Notes under the pieces: generated by a model | Database searches by the model: none | What the model saw: only the letters and a program-made list of their open reading frames with translations | Told to the model about the DNA's origin: nothing | Shown here: positions 22,987 to 29,922 of the stretch, piece after piece | Numbering within the stretch: position 1 is the first letter of the stretch | Layout of the letters: every line of letters starts with the position of its first letter | Virus record (IMG/VR): IMGVR_UViG_3300032677_000029 | Coordinates: 1 to 64,000 of that record | Length of the DNA: 64,000 bases | Reading direction: 5' to 3' (one strand) | Source: a virus | Position numbers and translations under genes: made by a program

Positions 22987-24096
22987 ATGAGTATCAAGTT
23001 CGGAAGTTCTTTATCTTTAAACGAGTTCGCCAATGCTATCGCAACTGTTGGCTCTGATGTAACCATTATCGGTCAGGGAGAGCCCGGGATTGGTAAGTCT
23101 AGTATGTTAAAGACTGTTGCCAAGCGATTCCCTGATTACGAGCTAGCCTATATCGACTGTACCTTATTAGACCTAGGTGACTTTGCCCTTCCGTATACGG
23201 AACTGGCTTCAGGGGATAGTAACTTAAAAGTTACCAAGTTCGCACCAAACGCAAGGTTTAAATTTCAATCGGGCAAGCCTGTAATCGTTATGCTTGATGA
23301 GATTGGTAAGGCTATGAAGGCGGTTAAGAATGTCCTTCTTACCTTGATGTTGGAAAAGCGTATTGGTGATGTAGCTTTACCCGAAGGCTCAATCGTGTTT
23401 GGTACAACTAACCTAGCAACTGATGGGGTAGGTGATTCGTTAGAGGCTCATGCTCGGAATCGTGTTTGCTTTGTGACTGTGCGTAAACCCCATGCTGGCT
23501 TTGGTGCTGATGGCTCACTCGATGCAGACTCTTGGGGTGCTTGGGCGGTTGAGAATGATATTGCACCTGAGATTATTGCGTGGGTTAAACAATTCCCTCA
23601 TGCACTCGAGTCGTATACTGACCCTGCTCAAAAAGATAATGCGTACATCTTTAACCCAACTAAGGCGGGACAGTCAGCATTTGTAACCCCTCGGTCCTTG
23701 GAGAAAGCAAGCCATATCTCTAAGAAGCGTGCATTACTGGGTGACTCTGTAACTATCTCGGCTTTGGCGGGTACTATCGGTGAGAGTGCGGCTCGTGATA
23801 TGCAAGCGTTCTTTACTGTGGTAGATAAGCTACCTACATGGGAAGCAATTATGGATAGCCCTGCAACTGCAAAAGTTCCTGATGATGCGGTAGCTAAATG
23901 TATCTTAGTGTTCTCAGCTATTACTCGTGTGGATAAGGAGTCGTTACCTAAGTGGCTTAAGTATGCAGATAGATTAGACAAAGAACTTCAAGCGTTGTTT
24001 GCTCGTAGTGTGGTGAAGTCTTCATCTAAGCAAGCTATGGCGGTGTCCAATAAAGAGTTCGTGAAGTGGGCTACTGATAACCAATGGTTGTTTTAA
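22987..24096 (+). CDS. MoxR-like AAA+ ATPase
   Basis: A 369-residue protein. Walker A GEPGIGKS at residues 31-38, Walker B VIVMLDEIGK with D104-E105, a sensor-1-like IVFGTTNLATDGVGDSLEAH, and an arginine-bearing ARNRV segment after it. The C-terminal helical domain is about residues 220-369. MoxR ATPases act with VWA-domain partners as chaperones or metal-insertion machines, and the partner gene follows directly at 24131, separated by a palindrome copy. It would drive ATP-dependent remodelling of an unknown target. Ribosome binding site AAGGAG. Confidence 0.8.
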   Translation: MSIKFGSSLSLNEFANAIATVGSDVTIIGQGEPGIGKSSMLKTVAKRFPDYELAYIDCTLLDLGDFALPYTELASGDSNLKVTKFAPNARFKFQSGKPVIVMLDEIGKAMKAVKNVLLTLMLEKRIGDVALPEGSIVFGTTNLATDGVGDSLEAHARNRVCFVTVRKPHAGFGADGSLDADSWGAWAVENDIAPEIIAWVKQFPHALESYTDPAQKDNAYIFNPTKAGQSAFVTPRSLEKASHISKKRALLGDSVTISALAGTIGESAARDMQAFFTVVDKLPTWEAIMDSPATAKVPDDAVAKCILVFSAITRVDKESLPKWLKYADRLDKELQALFARSVVKSSSKQAMAVSNKEFVKWATDNQWLF

Positions 24097-24097
24097 A

Positions 24098-24112
24098 TAC
24101 TGTCAGACAGTA
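24098..24112. repeat. ATACTGTCNGACAGTAY palindrome, copy 9
   Basis: Centre base A, extended arms AATACTGTC/GACAGTATT. It begins one base after the stop of the ATPase gene and ends 18 bp before the VWA gene, filling most of the gap between two genes that must be co-expressed. Confidence 0.85.
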
Positions 24113-24130
24113 TTAACTAAGGAGAAACAA

Positions 24131-25321
24131 ATGACTAAACTAACAGCAGAACAACGAGTGCAGAAGTCCCATGTGGCTTTGATGAATGACCCTAAGTATT
24201 GTTTGTACTCGGGTATCTTCATGCTCGGTAAGACGGAGGTAAGTGATGATATTCCAACGGCTTGTACTGATGGGCGCAACACTTACTATGGTCGTAAGTT
24301 TGTGGATAACATGAAAGACTCAGACTTAAAAGGTTTGATCTTGCACGAGAATCTACACAAGGCTTTCCGTCATACAACAGTATGGAAACATCTTTATAAA
24401 CAACAGCCCCAACTAGCTAACATGGCGTGTGATTTTGTAATCAACTTAATGATTCATGATTCAGACCCACAAGGTAATGCTGTGACTCTACCCGAGGGCG
24501 GTTGCTTAGATGAGAAGTATCGTGGCATGGATGCGGGGGAGGTATTCAGAACTTTAATGCAACAAGCAAAACAAGGGGGTGGTAGTGGAAAAGGCGATGG
24601 TAGTGGCGAGGGCGAACAAGAGGGTGGCTCGGGCTTTGACGAACACGACTGGGAGGGTGCAGATGCCTTGTCCGAAGATGAGAAACAAACATTGGCTCGT
24701 GAAGTCGATCAAGCATTAAGACAGGGCGCACTACTAGCGGGTAAGCTAAATGGTAATGTACCACGAGAGATTACTGAGGCGATGGAAGCTAAGGTTAATT
24801 GGAAAGAAGTATTGAGAGACTTTGTATCCTCTATCTGTGCGGACAAGGATAACTCTACATGGCGCAGACCAAGCCGTAGGTGGGTAGATCAAGATATTTA
24901 TATGCCTAGTTCAATCGGTGAAGCGGTAGGTCGCATTGTTATAGCGATTGATATGTCAGGGTCGATTGGGCAAGCCGAGGTCGGGCAATTCTTAGGTGAA
25001 CTATTAAGTATCTGTAACCATGTTCAGCCCGAGGGTATTGACTTGATGTATTGGGACACAGAGGTATGTGCTCATGAGAAGTATGACCGAGGGGATTACG
25101 AGGCTATCCTTTCATCTACTAAACCTATGGGCGGTGGAGGTACAACTGCAAGATGTATTCCCAAGTATATCGAGGCTCACAAACTTAATCCCGAGTGTGT
25201 GATTGTCTTAACCGATGGCTATATAGATGGTTGGGGTGACTGGAAACATCCTGTCTTTTGGGGTATGACTAGCCACATGGTTGCACCTGTCGGTATTAGT
25301 GTTCGTATCGAGGGGGAATGA
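24131..25321 (+). CDS. VWA-domain protein with HExxH N-terminal domain (DUF2201-like)
   Basis: A 396-residue protein. The N-terminal domain carries HENLH at residues 72-76, the zincin-type HExxH of putative metallopeptidases fused to VWA domains. A Gly/Glu-rich linker lies at about residues 140-165. The C-terminal VWA domain has the MIDAS signature IDMSGSIG (D274, S276, S278), then GGGGTT and VIVLTDGYIDGWGDW with further metal-site residues. It is the expected partner of the AAA+ ATPase upstream, as in MoxR-VWA pairs. Peptidase activity is not certain. Its stop overlaps the next start. Confidence 0.8.
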   Translation: MTKLTAEQRVQKSHVALMNDPKYCLYSGIFMLGKTEVSDDIPTACTDGRNTYYGRKFVDNMKDSDLKGLILHENLHKAFRHTTVWKHLYKQQPQLANMACDFVINLMIHDSDPQGNAVTLPEGGCLDEKYRGMDAGEVFRTLMQQAKQGGGSGKGDGSGEGEQEGGSGFDEHDWEGADALSEDEKQTLAREVDQALRQGALLAGKLNGNVPREITEAMEAKVNWKEVLRDFVSSICADKDNSTWRRPSRRWVDQDIYMPSSIGEAVGRIVIAIDMSGSIGQAEVGQFLGELLSICNHVQPEGIDLMYWDTEVCAHEKYDRGDYEAILSSTKPMGGGGTTARCIPKYIEAHKLNPECVIVLTDGYIDGWGDWKHPVFWGMTSHMVAPVGISVRIEGE

Positions 25322-25569
25322 TGGCTATTGTAAATAGAGATGATATGAAGTCTATATTAGAAGAAAGTATGGGTGCTATTTTCGAGGAGGTTTATTCCCA
25401 ACATGGGCATATAGAGTATCGGTTAGAACAATGCGGTAAGTTATATCGAGTAAAAAAAACCCTGTGGGGTAATAACCTAAGACCCGAATATAAAACAGGT
25501 TGGTTAAAACTAAACGAAGCACAAGCAATTTTAAAACTAATGGAGGTAAGTGAAGATGGCACAGCCTAG
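25318..25569 (+). CDS. small early protein, unknown
   Basis: An 83-residue protein (NRDDMKSILEESMGAIFEEV, QCGKLYRVKKTLWGNNLRPE). It begins with two adjacent ATGs that overlap the VWA stop (ATGATGG), so it is translationally coupled to the cassette and may belong to it. Mixed alpha/beta, acidic N-terminal helix. No family is recognised. Confidence 0.55.
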   Translation: MMAIVNRDDMKSILEESMGAIFEEVYSQHGHIEYRLEQCGKLYRVKKTLWGNNLRPEYKTGWLKLNEAQAILKLMEVSEDGTA

Positions 25570-25762
25570 AGATTTTGCAACATTGATGGTGAAGATAGAT
25601 ACACGCAAGAAGTTTATAGAGTCAAAGAAGAAGATGGAGGGTCAGCTAGGGGTAACTCTAACCAACTCAAACGCATTAGATATTATGTGTGACCAAATAC
25701 TGTCAGACAGTACGAAGTTAACTTTAAAGTTAGTACCAATTAAACAAGGAGAATTAAAATGA
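25556..25762 (+). CDS. small early protein containing a palindrome copy
   Basis: A 68-residue basic protein starting MAQPRDFATLMVKIDTRKKF. The ATG at 25556 is chosen because GGAGG lies nine bases before it; a GTG two codons upstream is an alternative. Residues IMCDQILSDSTKLTLK include ILSDST, encoded by the palindrome at 25698 in the same frame as at 20911. Apart from this, the two proteins look unrelated. It overlaps both neighbours. Function unknown. Confidence 0.55.
   Translation: MAQPRDFATLMVKIDTRKKFIESKKKMEGQLGVTLTNSNALDIMCDQILSDSTKLTLKLVPIKQGELK
25698..25712. repeat. ATACTGTCNGACAGTAY palindrome, copy 10 (inside a gene)
   Basis: Centre base A. It lies near the 3' end of the gene at 25556, and 46 bp before the start of the gene at 25759, so it still occupies an upstream position relative to that larger gene. 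Confidence 0.85.
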
Positions 25763-26598
25763 TTGGAAGCAACGCTATGTTAGTCGACCTCAACATCTCT
25801 ATGTGGACAGGTCGCAAGATGGACAAGAAAGTATCTGAAGAAGTAGATGTAAGCAAGAGCACTAAGGCTCGTGCGGGTAACTATCACAAGAACTTATTGG
25901 CAGGGTCAGATAAGCTAGATAAGATTCAAAAGGTTGTTACTGCGGTGCGTGCATGGAACTACCAACAAACCTTACCTTGGTCAGATGGTGGCTCACGCTT
26001 ACTACCTATGAAATCTTTTTTTGATTACAAGGCTACGCTTGGTAACTATGAAGCGCAGTACAACACGGCGGTAGATGAGTTCTTAGAGGAATATCCGCAA
26101 CTGGTTTCATCTTCTGCGTTTACGCTTGGGGAACTTTTTGATCGTGGGGAATATCCCACAGCCGATAGCTTGCGTTCTAGGTTTGGGTTTAAGTATGTGT
26201 TCTGCCCTGTCCCTGATGCGGGTGATTTTAGAATAGATGTTGAGGAAACGGCTAAGCAAGAACTACAACAACAATACAAAGACTACTACGAAGGCAAGCT
26301 GGCTGATGCTATGAAAGATGCTTGGGATAGATTGCACAAGACCCTGACCCATCTAAGTGATCGTATGGATTACACAGATGAGAATAAAAAGAAGTTTTGG
26401 GATTCAACTATCACCAACGCAAGCGAACTCTGCGGACTTCTTACAAGTCTTAATGTGACTAATGACCCTAAGTTAGAAGCTATGCGTCAGAAGTTAGAGA
26501 AGGCTTTGGCGGGTGTAGAGCCATCACATATCAAAGAGTCCGAAGCTATCCGTAGTTCGGTTAAGTCTAAGGTAGATGAAATTCTAAATATGTTTTAA
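25759..26598 (+). CDS. DUF3150-like helical protein of the AAA/VWA cassette
   Basis: A 279-residue protein (MIGSNAMLVDLNISMWTGRK, SKSTKARAGNYHKNLLAGSD, FFDYKATLGNYEAQYNTAVD, FRIDVEETAKQELQQQYKDY). The opening, with LVDLNISMWTGRK, and the helical body resemble DUF3150-type proteins, which I recall beside CobS/MoxR-like ATPases and VWA proteins in phages. The name is tentative. The ATG overlaps the previous stop. It may be the third cassette member, a substrate or scaffold of the ATPase. No catalytic residues are seen. Confidence 0.6.
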   Translation: MIGSNAMLVDLNISMWTGRKMDKKVSEEVDVSKSTKARAGNYHKNLLAGSDKLDKIQKVVTAVRAWNYQQTLPWSDGGSRLLPMKSFFDYKATLGNYEAQYNTAVDEFLEEYPQLVSSSAFTLGELFDRGEYPTADSLRSRFGFKYVFCPVPDAGDFRIDVEETAKQELQQQYKDYYEGKLADAMKDAWDRLHKTLTHLSDRMDYTDENKKKFWDSTITNASELCGLLTSLNVTNDPKLEAMRQKLEKALAGVEPSHIKESEAIRSSVKSKVDEILNMF

Positions 26599-26608
26599 GG
26601 AGAGAGGG

Positions 26609-26788
26609 ATGATTACTTTATTTGTGGTTGGATATATTGTTTATATGTTTGTTGGGATTATGGCTATTGGTCATTTACTTGAGAAGTATTTAAACGATGA
26701 TAAAACTTGCGTTGGATGCTGGCACTTATTGTTTGGGTATGTGTGGACATTTTTACCTATAACTTTATTTTTTGATTTTAGGGGGTGA
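26609..26788 (+). CDS. 59-residue two-helix membrane protein
   Basis: A short gene starting MITLFVVGYIVYMFVGIMAI, with a CVGCWH pair between two membrane helices and an ending FFDFRG. GGAGAGAGG precedes the ATG at 26609. The Cys pair in the connecting loop (residues 34-37) could bind metal or form a disulphide. No family is recognised. It lies between the cassette and the next hypothetical gene. Confidence 0.6.
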   Translation: MITLFVVGYIVYMFVGIMAIGHLLEKYLNDDKTCVGCWHLLFGYVWTFLPITLFFDFRG

Positions 26789-26789
26789 A

Positions 26790-27206
26790 ATGGGATATCG
26801 AAGCGAAGTAGGGTTTTGTATTGAGTTTACTAAAGACCCCGAGGAGTTTGTTGCACTGATGCGAGTAGATGGTAGAGATGCGTTTAAAGACTTCTTACTT
26901 TATATGTATGTTGAAGAACTACCTAATGCCACACCCGAAGAAGAAGAGCCGTATGGGTATGTGCATTTCTATCACAATCATTGGAAGTGGTATGAGGATT
27001 CGGTTTCGGGGTTTAATGACTTAATAAACATGGCTGAGGAGTTTGATGATAAGTTTAAGGCTAAGTTCGTTAGGCTTGGAGAGGAAGCAGACGATACAGA
27101 AGAAGAATGGTATAACGACGATAACTATGAACTAGAGTATCCCTATATGATTAGATCAATAGATACAGGGGTAAAGCTAGAAAACCTAAAGAAAGTGGAG
27201 GAATAA
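26790..27206 (+). CDS. acidic early protein, unknown
   Basis: A 138-residue, strongly acidic protein starting MGYRSEVGFCIEFTKDPEEF. The ATG at 26790 has GGGGG just before it; an upstream in-frame start at 26772 lies within the previous gene. Features: VHFYHNHWKWYEDSVSGFND and a C-terminal EEEWYNDDNYELEYPYMIRS. The MGYRSEV start is recurrent in phage and bacterial small proteins of unknown role. The acidic character could be DNA-mimic-like, but that is speculation. Confidence 0.55.
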   Translation: MGYRSEVGFCIEFTKDPEEFVALMRVDGRDAFKDFLLYMYVEELPNATPEEEEPYGYVHFYHNHWKWYEDSVSGFNDLINMAEEFDDKFKAKFVRLGEEADDTEEEWYNDDNYELEYPYMIRSIDTGVKLENLKKVEE

Positions 27207-27207
27207 A

Positions 27208-28017
27208 ATGCTACAACTAAACAACATAGATAAGACACAACTAAGCGAGCCTGTTGCTCAATTCTTAAATGCAATAGAGTTAAAGCACGCAAAACTACAA
27301 TACTGTCTGACAGTATCGGCAATTCAAAATCCAACCCGACCTGAGTTTTGGCAGTTAAGGTTTGAGGATACCCGCTTCCTTGGTGACTCTTCAATAGATC
27401 ATGTAGGCACAGTCGAGTGGACATATGGTAGCCGTAGCGAGAAAGAATATAAGGTTACATCTCGCAGGATTCAGAATGATCGGTTTGGGCATTGGGGTAA
27501 CGAGCACGCATCTCGTCGCTCTAAAGACATGAAGAAAGCCTTAAAGATTGCGGTGGAAACTATATCCCCATTTGAGTGGCACGAGATTAGTAATAAGGGC
27601 AGACGCCATGCAGAACAAGCACATGAAGGCTGGGCAAGAAAAGACCAAAAAGCCATACACCCTTTTTCTAGTGTGGGGTACGAGAAGATATACGAAGAGA
27701 TTAAGTACCTTGTAGGCATGGGAATTCAATTCAAAACTCAGGAGTTTAAAAATGCGGCAGCCGGAATGGAAGCCTACGAAGAGTTCCAACGCAAGATAGC
27801 AGTAAGGGCTAAGTTCGATACAGTAATAGTGCGCCCCGATAAAGCCGTATACATTCCCGATGGTCGTGCCTTAGAAGCTAAAGAGTTTGGCGCAGTTGAG
27901 GCGCTACCTGACAATACCAGAACTGGTATCGCTCTTCTAAAACTTGTTGGTAAAGACGAGCTATTACCCGAGGTAGGATACCGTAGTGGGGAAAACACCT
28001 ACTTCCTTTTGGTTTGA
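27208..28017 (+). CDS. early protein, unknown, carrying a palindrome copy near its start
   Basis: A 269-residue protein. Residues 31-37 (LQYCLTVS) cover the palindrome at 27301, here read in a different frame from the ILSDST copies. A central basic region (SRRIQNDRFGHWGNEHASRR, SKDMKKALKIAVETISPFEW) and a C-terminal beta domain (DTVIVRPDKAVYIPDGRALE) are visible. No family is recognised. GGAGG lies before the ATG. The -35 of a new promoter overlaps its stop codon. Confidence 0.55.
   Translation: MLQLNNIDKTQLSEPVAQFLNAIELKHAKLQYCLTVSAIQNPTRPEFWQLRFEDTRFLGDSSIDHVGTVEWTYGSRSEKEYKVTSRRIQNDRFGHWGNEHASRRSKDMKKALKIAVETISPFEWHEISNKGRRHAEQAHEGWARKDQKAIHPFSSVGYEKIYEEIKYLVGMGIQFKTQEFKNAAAGMEAYEEFQRKIAVRAKFDTVIVRPDKAVYIPDGRALEAKEFGAVEALPDNTRTGIALLKLVGKDELLPEVGYRSGENTYFLLV
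27301..27315. repeat. ATACTGTCNGACAGTAY palindrome, copy 11 (inside a gene)
   Basis: Centre base T, 93 bp inside the gene at 27208. It is the most rightward copy; none is found from here to 64 kb. Confidence 0.85.
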
Positions 28018-28042
28018 CAAACTCAAAATAAACCGATACAAT
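28014..28042 (+). promoter_or_regulatory. sigma-70 promoter for the nuclease/polymerase operon
   Basis: TTGACA (28014-28019), 17 bp, TACAAT (28037-28042, five of six). It overlaps the stop of the upstream gene. The ribosome binding site AAGGAG follows near 28064. It would drive the long block from 28075 onward. Unlike the two upstream early promoters it has no palindrome copy nearby. Confidence 0.75.
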
Positions 28043-28074
28043 AACTATATAAATCCTAAAAATAAGGAGAAAGA

Positions 28075-28395
28075 GTGCGTGACCCTGACGGCTTTAATAA
28101 AGCCATAACAGAACTGTTTGAAAAGTTCCATCACCAACCATCCACTATTAGGGTGGAGTTCAAGGGCGTCAATCGTGTATCCATAGGCGGTGGTAGAAAC
28201 TTTAGTGATCCTAAAATTATCGAATGTCAGCGAGAACAATTACCTAAAGAAGTATTAGAGAAGATAGCCTTGCTTGATGTAGCTGGTAAGAAGGGTGAGA
28301 TTACTGGGGTAGGTAGAAAACTATGGGACACAACCTACTATGTAGATATGACCCCTCATATGTGGGATGAATTTAAAAAAGGTATTGGAAGATGA
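28075..28395 (+). CDS. small early protein, GTG start, unknown
   Basis: A 106-residue protein starting (GTG) MRDPDGFNKAITELFEKFHH, with FKGVNRVSIGGGRNFSDPKI and a C-terminal GRKLWDTTYYVDMTPHMWDE. AAGGAGAAAG lies in front of the GTG. It is the first gene after the promoter at 28014. Alpha/beta, no known motif. Its stop overlaps the next start. Confidence 0.55.
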   Translation: MRDPDGFNKAITELFEKFHHQPSTIRVEFKGVNRVSIGGGRNFSDPKIIECQREQLPKEVLEKIALLDVAGKKGEITGVGRKLWDTTYYVDMTPHMWDEFKKGIGR

Positions 28396-28595
28396 ACGAG
28401 AATGATTTAAGAGATTGCTTTGCTATGTTTGGTATGGTGGGGTTAGTAATGGCTTATAAAGATAATCACCCCGAAGCAACACTAGCAGAAAGGGCATACA
28501 CGATAGCAGACGCTATGCTCAAAGCCCGAACCCAAGAACCCGAAGTAGAAGAAGGAATCGTAGCAGTTAAACCAAGAAAGAGGACTACTAAATGA
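28392..28595 (+). CDS. small early protein, unknown
   Basis: A 67-residue protein (MNENDLRDCFAMFGMVGLVM, ATLAERAYTIADAMLKARTQ, ending KPRKRTTK). Proteins with the NDLRDxFAM...AERAYxIADAML pattern recur in early regions of aquatic phages without function. Helical with a basic tail. Coupled to both neighbours through ATGA overlaps. Confidence 0.55.
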   Translation: MNENDLRDCFAMFGMVGLVMAYKDNHPEATLAERAYTIADAMLKARTQEPEVEEGIVAVKPRKRTTK

Positions 28596-28735
28596 GAAAG
28601 ATATTTATAGGAATTGGGTTAGCCGTTGTGTTGTTAAATGCCCATGCCGTAGTTAAGTGTGAGCCTGATGGTAGGGGTGGTTTATGTTGTTGGGATACTG
28701 CCGTTGATGGAATCTTTAAACCTATTGTGTGTTGA
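28592..28735 (+). CDS. 47-residue secreted Cys-containing peptide
   Basis: A short gene starting MRKIFIGIGLAVVLLNAHAV: a typical Sec signal peptide with cleavage likely after AHA. The mature part of about 28 residues holds four Cys (VKCEPDG, GLCCWDT, final C), so it may be a disulphide-bonded periplasmic peptide. The ATG overlaps the previous stop. Possible roles include superinfection exclusion or envelope modification; no homologue is recognised. Confidence 0.55.
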   Translation: MRKIFIGIGLAVVLLNAHAVVKCEPDGRGGLCCWDTAVDGIFKPIVC

Positions 28736-28736
28736 T

Positions 28737-28910
28737 ATGAACGCAAATGAGTTAGCTGGTGAATTAGAAACAGGGGCTAAACGTGCTGAAGATCATGCAA
28801 CTATAGCAATTAGAGTAATTAAAGCCGCCACCATGCTACGCCAGCAACAAGAAGAAATAGAATACTGGAAAGAAATGTTTGCAAAAGCAATGAAGGAACA
28901 AGAGAAATGA
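28737..28910 (+). CDS. MNANEL-family helical protein, copy 1
   Basis: A 57-residue protein starting MNANELAGELETGAKRAEDH with ATMLRQQQEEIEYWKEMFAK: a short helical domain and a coiled coil. The next gene has the same start and the same TMLRQQ coiled-coil entry, so the two are tandem paralogues. I start at 28737, since the longer frame only re-reads the peptide gene. The family is frequent in freshwater phages; function unknown. Confidence 0.65.
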   Translation: MNANELAGELETGAKRAEDHATIAIRVIKAATMLRQQQEEIEYWKEMFAKAMKEQEK

Positions 28911-29170
28911 ACGCAAATGAACTAGCCGACCTATTAGAAGTTGACAGTTGGTACAAGCTGGTAACTAGAGAAGAAATAACCACCATGCTCCGCCAGCAAG
29001 AGGTAGAAATTGAAAGGATAACAAGTAAGTATGAAGAAATACTCCATAAACAACAAGAAAAACTAATCAAGTACGAACTACGCCATGCAGAGCAGAGAAA
29101 GCGTATTGAGGCATTGGAAAAAGAAGTTAAACATTGGCAAGATGCTTTCCATAAGGGAGTAAGGCTATGA
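28907..29170 (+). CDS. MNANEL-family helical protein, copy 2
   Basis: An 87-residue protein starting MNANELADLLEVDSWYKLVT, followed by TTMLRQQEVEIERITSKYEE and a long coiled coil ending HWQDAFHKGVRL. It is a longer paralogue of the gene immediately upstream, with which it shares an ATGA overlap. It may form parallel dimers with itself or with copy 1. No function is known. Confidence 0.65.
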   Translation: MNANELADLLEVDSWYKLVTREEITTMLRQQEVEIERITSKYEEILHKQQEKLIKYELRHAEQRKRIEALEKEVKHWQDAFHKGVRL

Positions 29171-29517
29171 CAACACCTGAGAAGAAGGTTAAAGACAAAA
29201 TTAAAAAGATATTGGAGGAACACGGTGCTTATTATTTTATGCCCGCTACTGGCGGTTATGGTAAGTCAGGTGTGCCTGACATTGTGGCTTGCTTACGTGG
29301 TAAATTCATCGGCATTGAGTGCAAGGCTAATGGCAATAAACCCACAGCATTACAAGAAAAGAATCTAACGGAGATCATGACGGTAGGCGGGTTTTCTGTA
29401 TTGATTGATGAAGGTGGCATACCTATGTTTAAAAGTATGTTAGAGCAGTTAAAGACAAGCGATATACCAAGAGAAGCTGGAATTTATTTTGATTTATTAA
29501 CTTCATTTAAGGAATAA
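29167..29517 (+). CDS. VRR-NUC domain nuclease
   Basis: A 116-residue protein fitting a stand-alone VRR-NUC nuclease of the PD-(D/E)XK class: N-terminal EKKVKDKIKKILEEHGAYYF, the catalytic SGVPDIVACLRGKFIGIECK (D39 region, then E-x-K), and PTALQEKNLTEIMTVGGFS with the conserved Q. Such phage enzymes resolve branched DNA or process replication intermediates. Coupled to the gene upstream by an ATGA overlap. Confidence 0.8.
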   Translation: MTTPEKKVKDKIKKILEEHGAYYFMPATGGYGKSGVPDIVACLRGKFIGIECKANGNKPTALQEKNLTEIMTVGGFSVLIDEGGIPMFKSMLEQLKTSDIPREAGIYFDLLTSFKE

Positions 29518-29519
29518 AA

Positions 29520-29759
29520 ATGCAAGACCAACAAGAAAAGACACGTCAATTAATTGAAGTGTTAGACCATGCGTTAAACCAAGCGGGATGCGGTGTATTG
29601 GATGCCCTCAATGCGGTATCTATTATGTCAACGTCTATTGCTCATAGTCTAGGGCTAGCGCAAAAAGAATACCTTGATAACCTTACATTTATGTTTGAGC
29701 AAACTAAACCCCTAAGCGATACAGCTATAACCCCAGTAGTGGAGGATGAGAATGAGTGA
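29520..29759 (+). CDS. small helical early protein
   Basis: A 79-residue acidic helical protein (QQEKTRQLIEVLDHALNQAG, DALNAVSIMSTSIAHSLGLA). Two bases separate it from the nuclease gene, and its end overlaps the next start. No family is recognised. A role linked to the nuclease is possible from spacing only. Confidence 0.5.
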   Translation: MQDQQEKTRQLIEVLDHALNQAGCGVLDALNAVSIMSTSIAHSLGLAQKEYLDNLTFMFEQTKPLSDTAITPVVEDENE

Positions 29760-29922
29760 TGGTGGCAAGGGGGATGCTCCTCGACCTTTAGGTGTACCAA
29801 TGGAAGTATTTGATAAGAACTTTGAAGCTATCTTTGGAATGAAGGTGGCTAAACCTCAACCTCATATAGAACCCATCCCTTTTATGGGTATGGTGGATAC
29901 AGGAGAAGACAATGCAAAGTGA
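29752..29922 (+). CDS. 56-residue protein with KGDAPRP motif
   Basis: A short gene starting MSDGGKGDAPRPLGVPMEVF and containing FDKNFEAIFGMK. The GGKGDxPRP...F...(W/F)xxIF pattern is a recurrent small phage protein of unknown role, usually near replication genes. It overlaps its upstream neighbour by eight bases and its downstream neighbour by eleven. Well preserved despite the short length, which supports reality. Confidence 0.6.
   Translation: MSDGGKGDAPRPLGVPMEVFDKNFEAIFGMKVAKPQPHIEPIPFMGMVDTGEDNAK

Noticed and set aside
18605-27315. Interpretation of the palindromes as LexA/SOS boxes
   Set aside because: CTGT and ACAG are separated by only three bases here instead of eight, and copies inside genes and an origin array do not fit an SOS regulon.
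18605-27315. A CRISPR array reading of the repeated sequence
   Set aside because: Spacing varies from about 200 to 1600 bp, genes fill the gaps, and no cas genes are present apart from a Cas4-like nuclease typical of phages.
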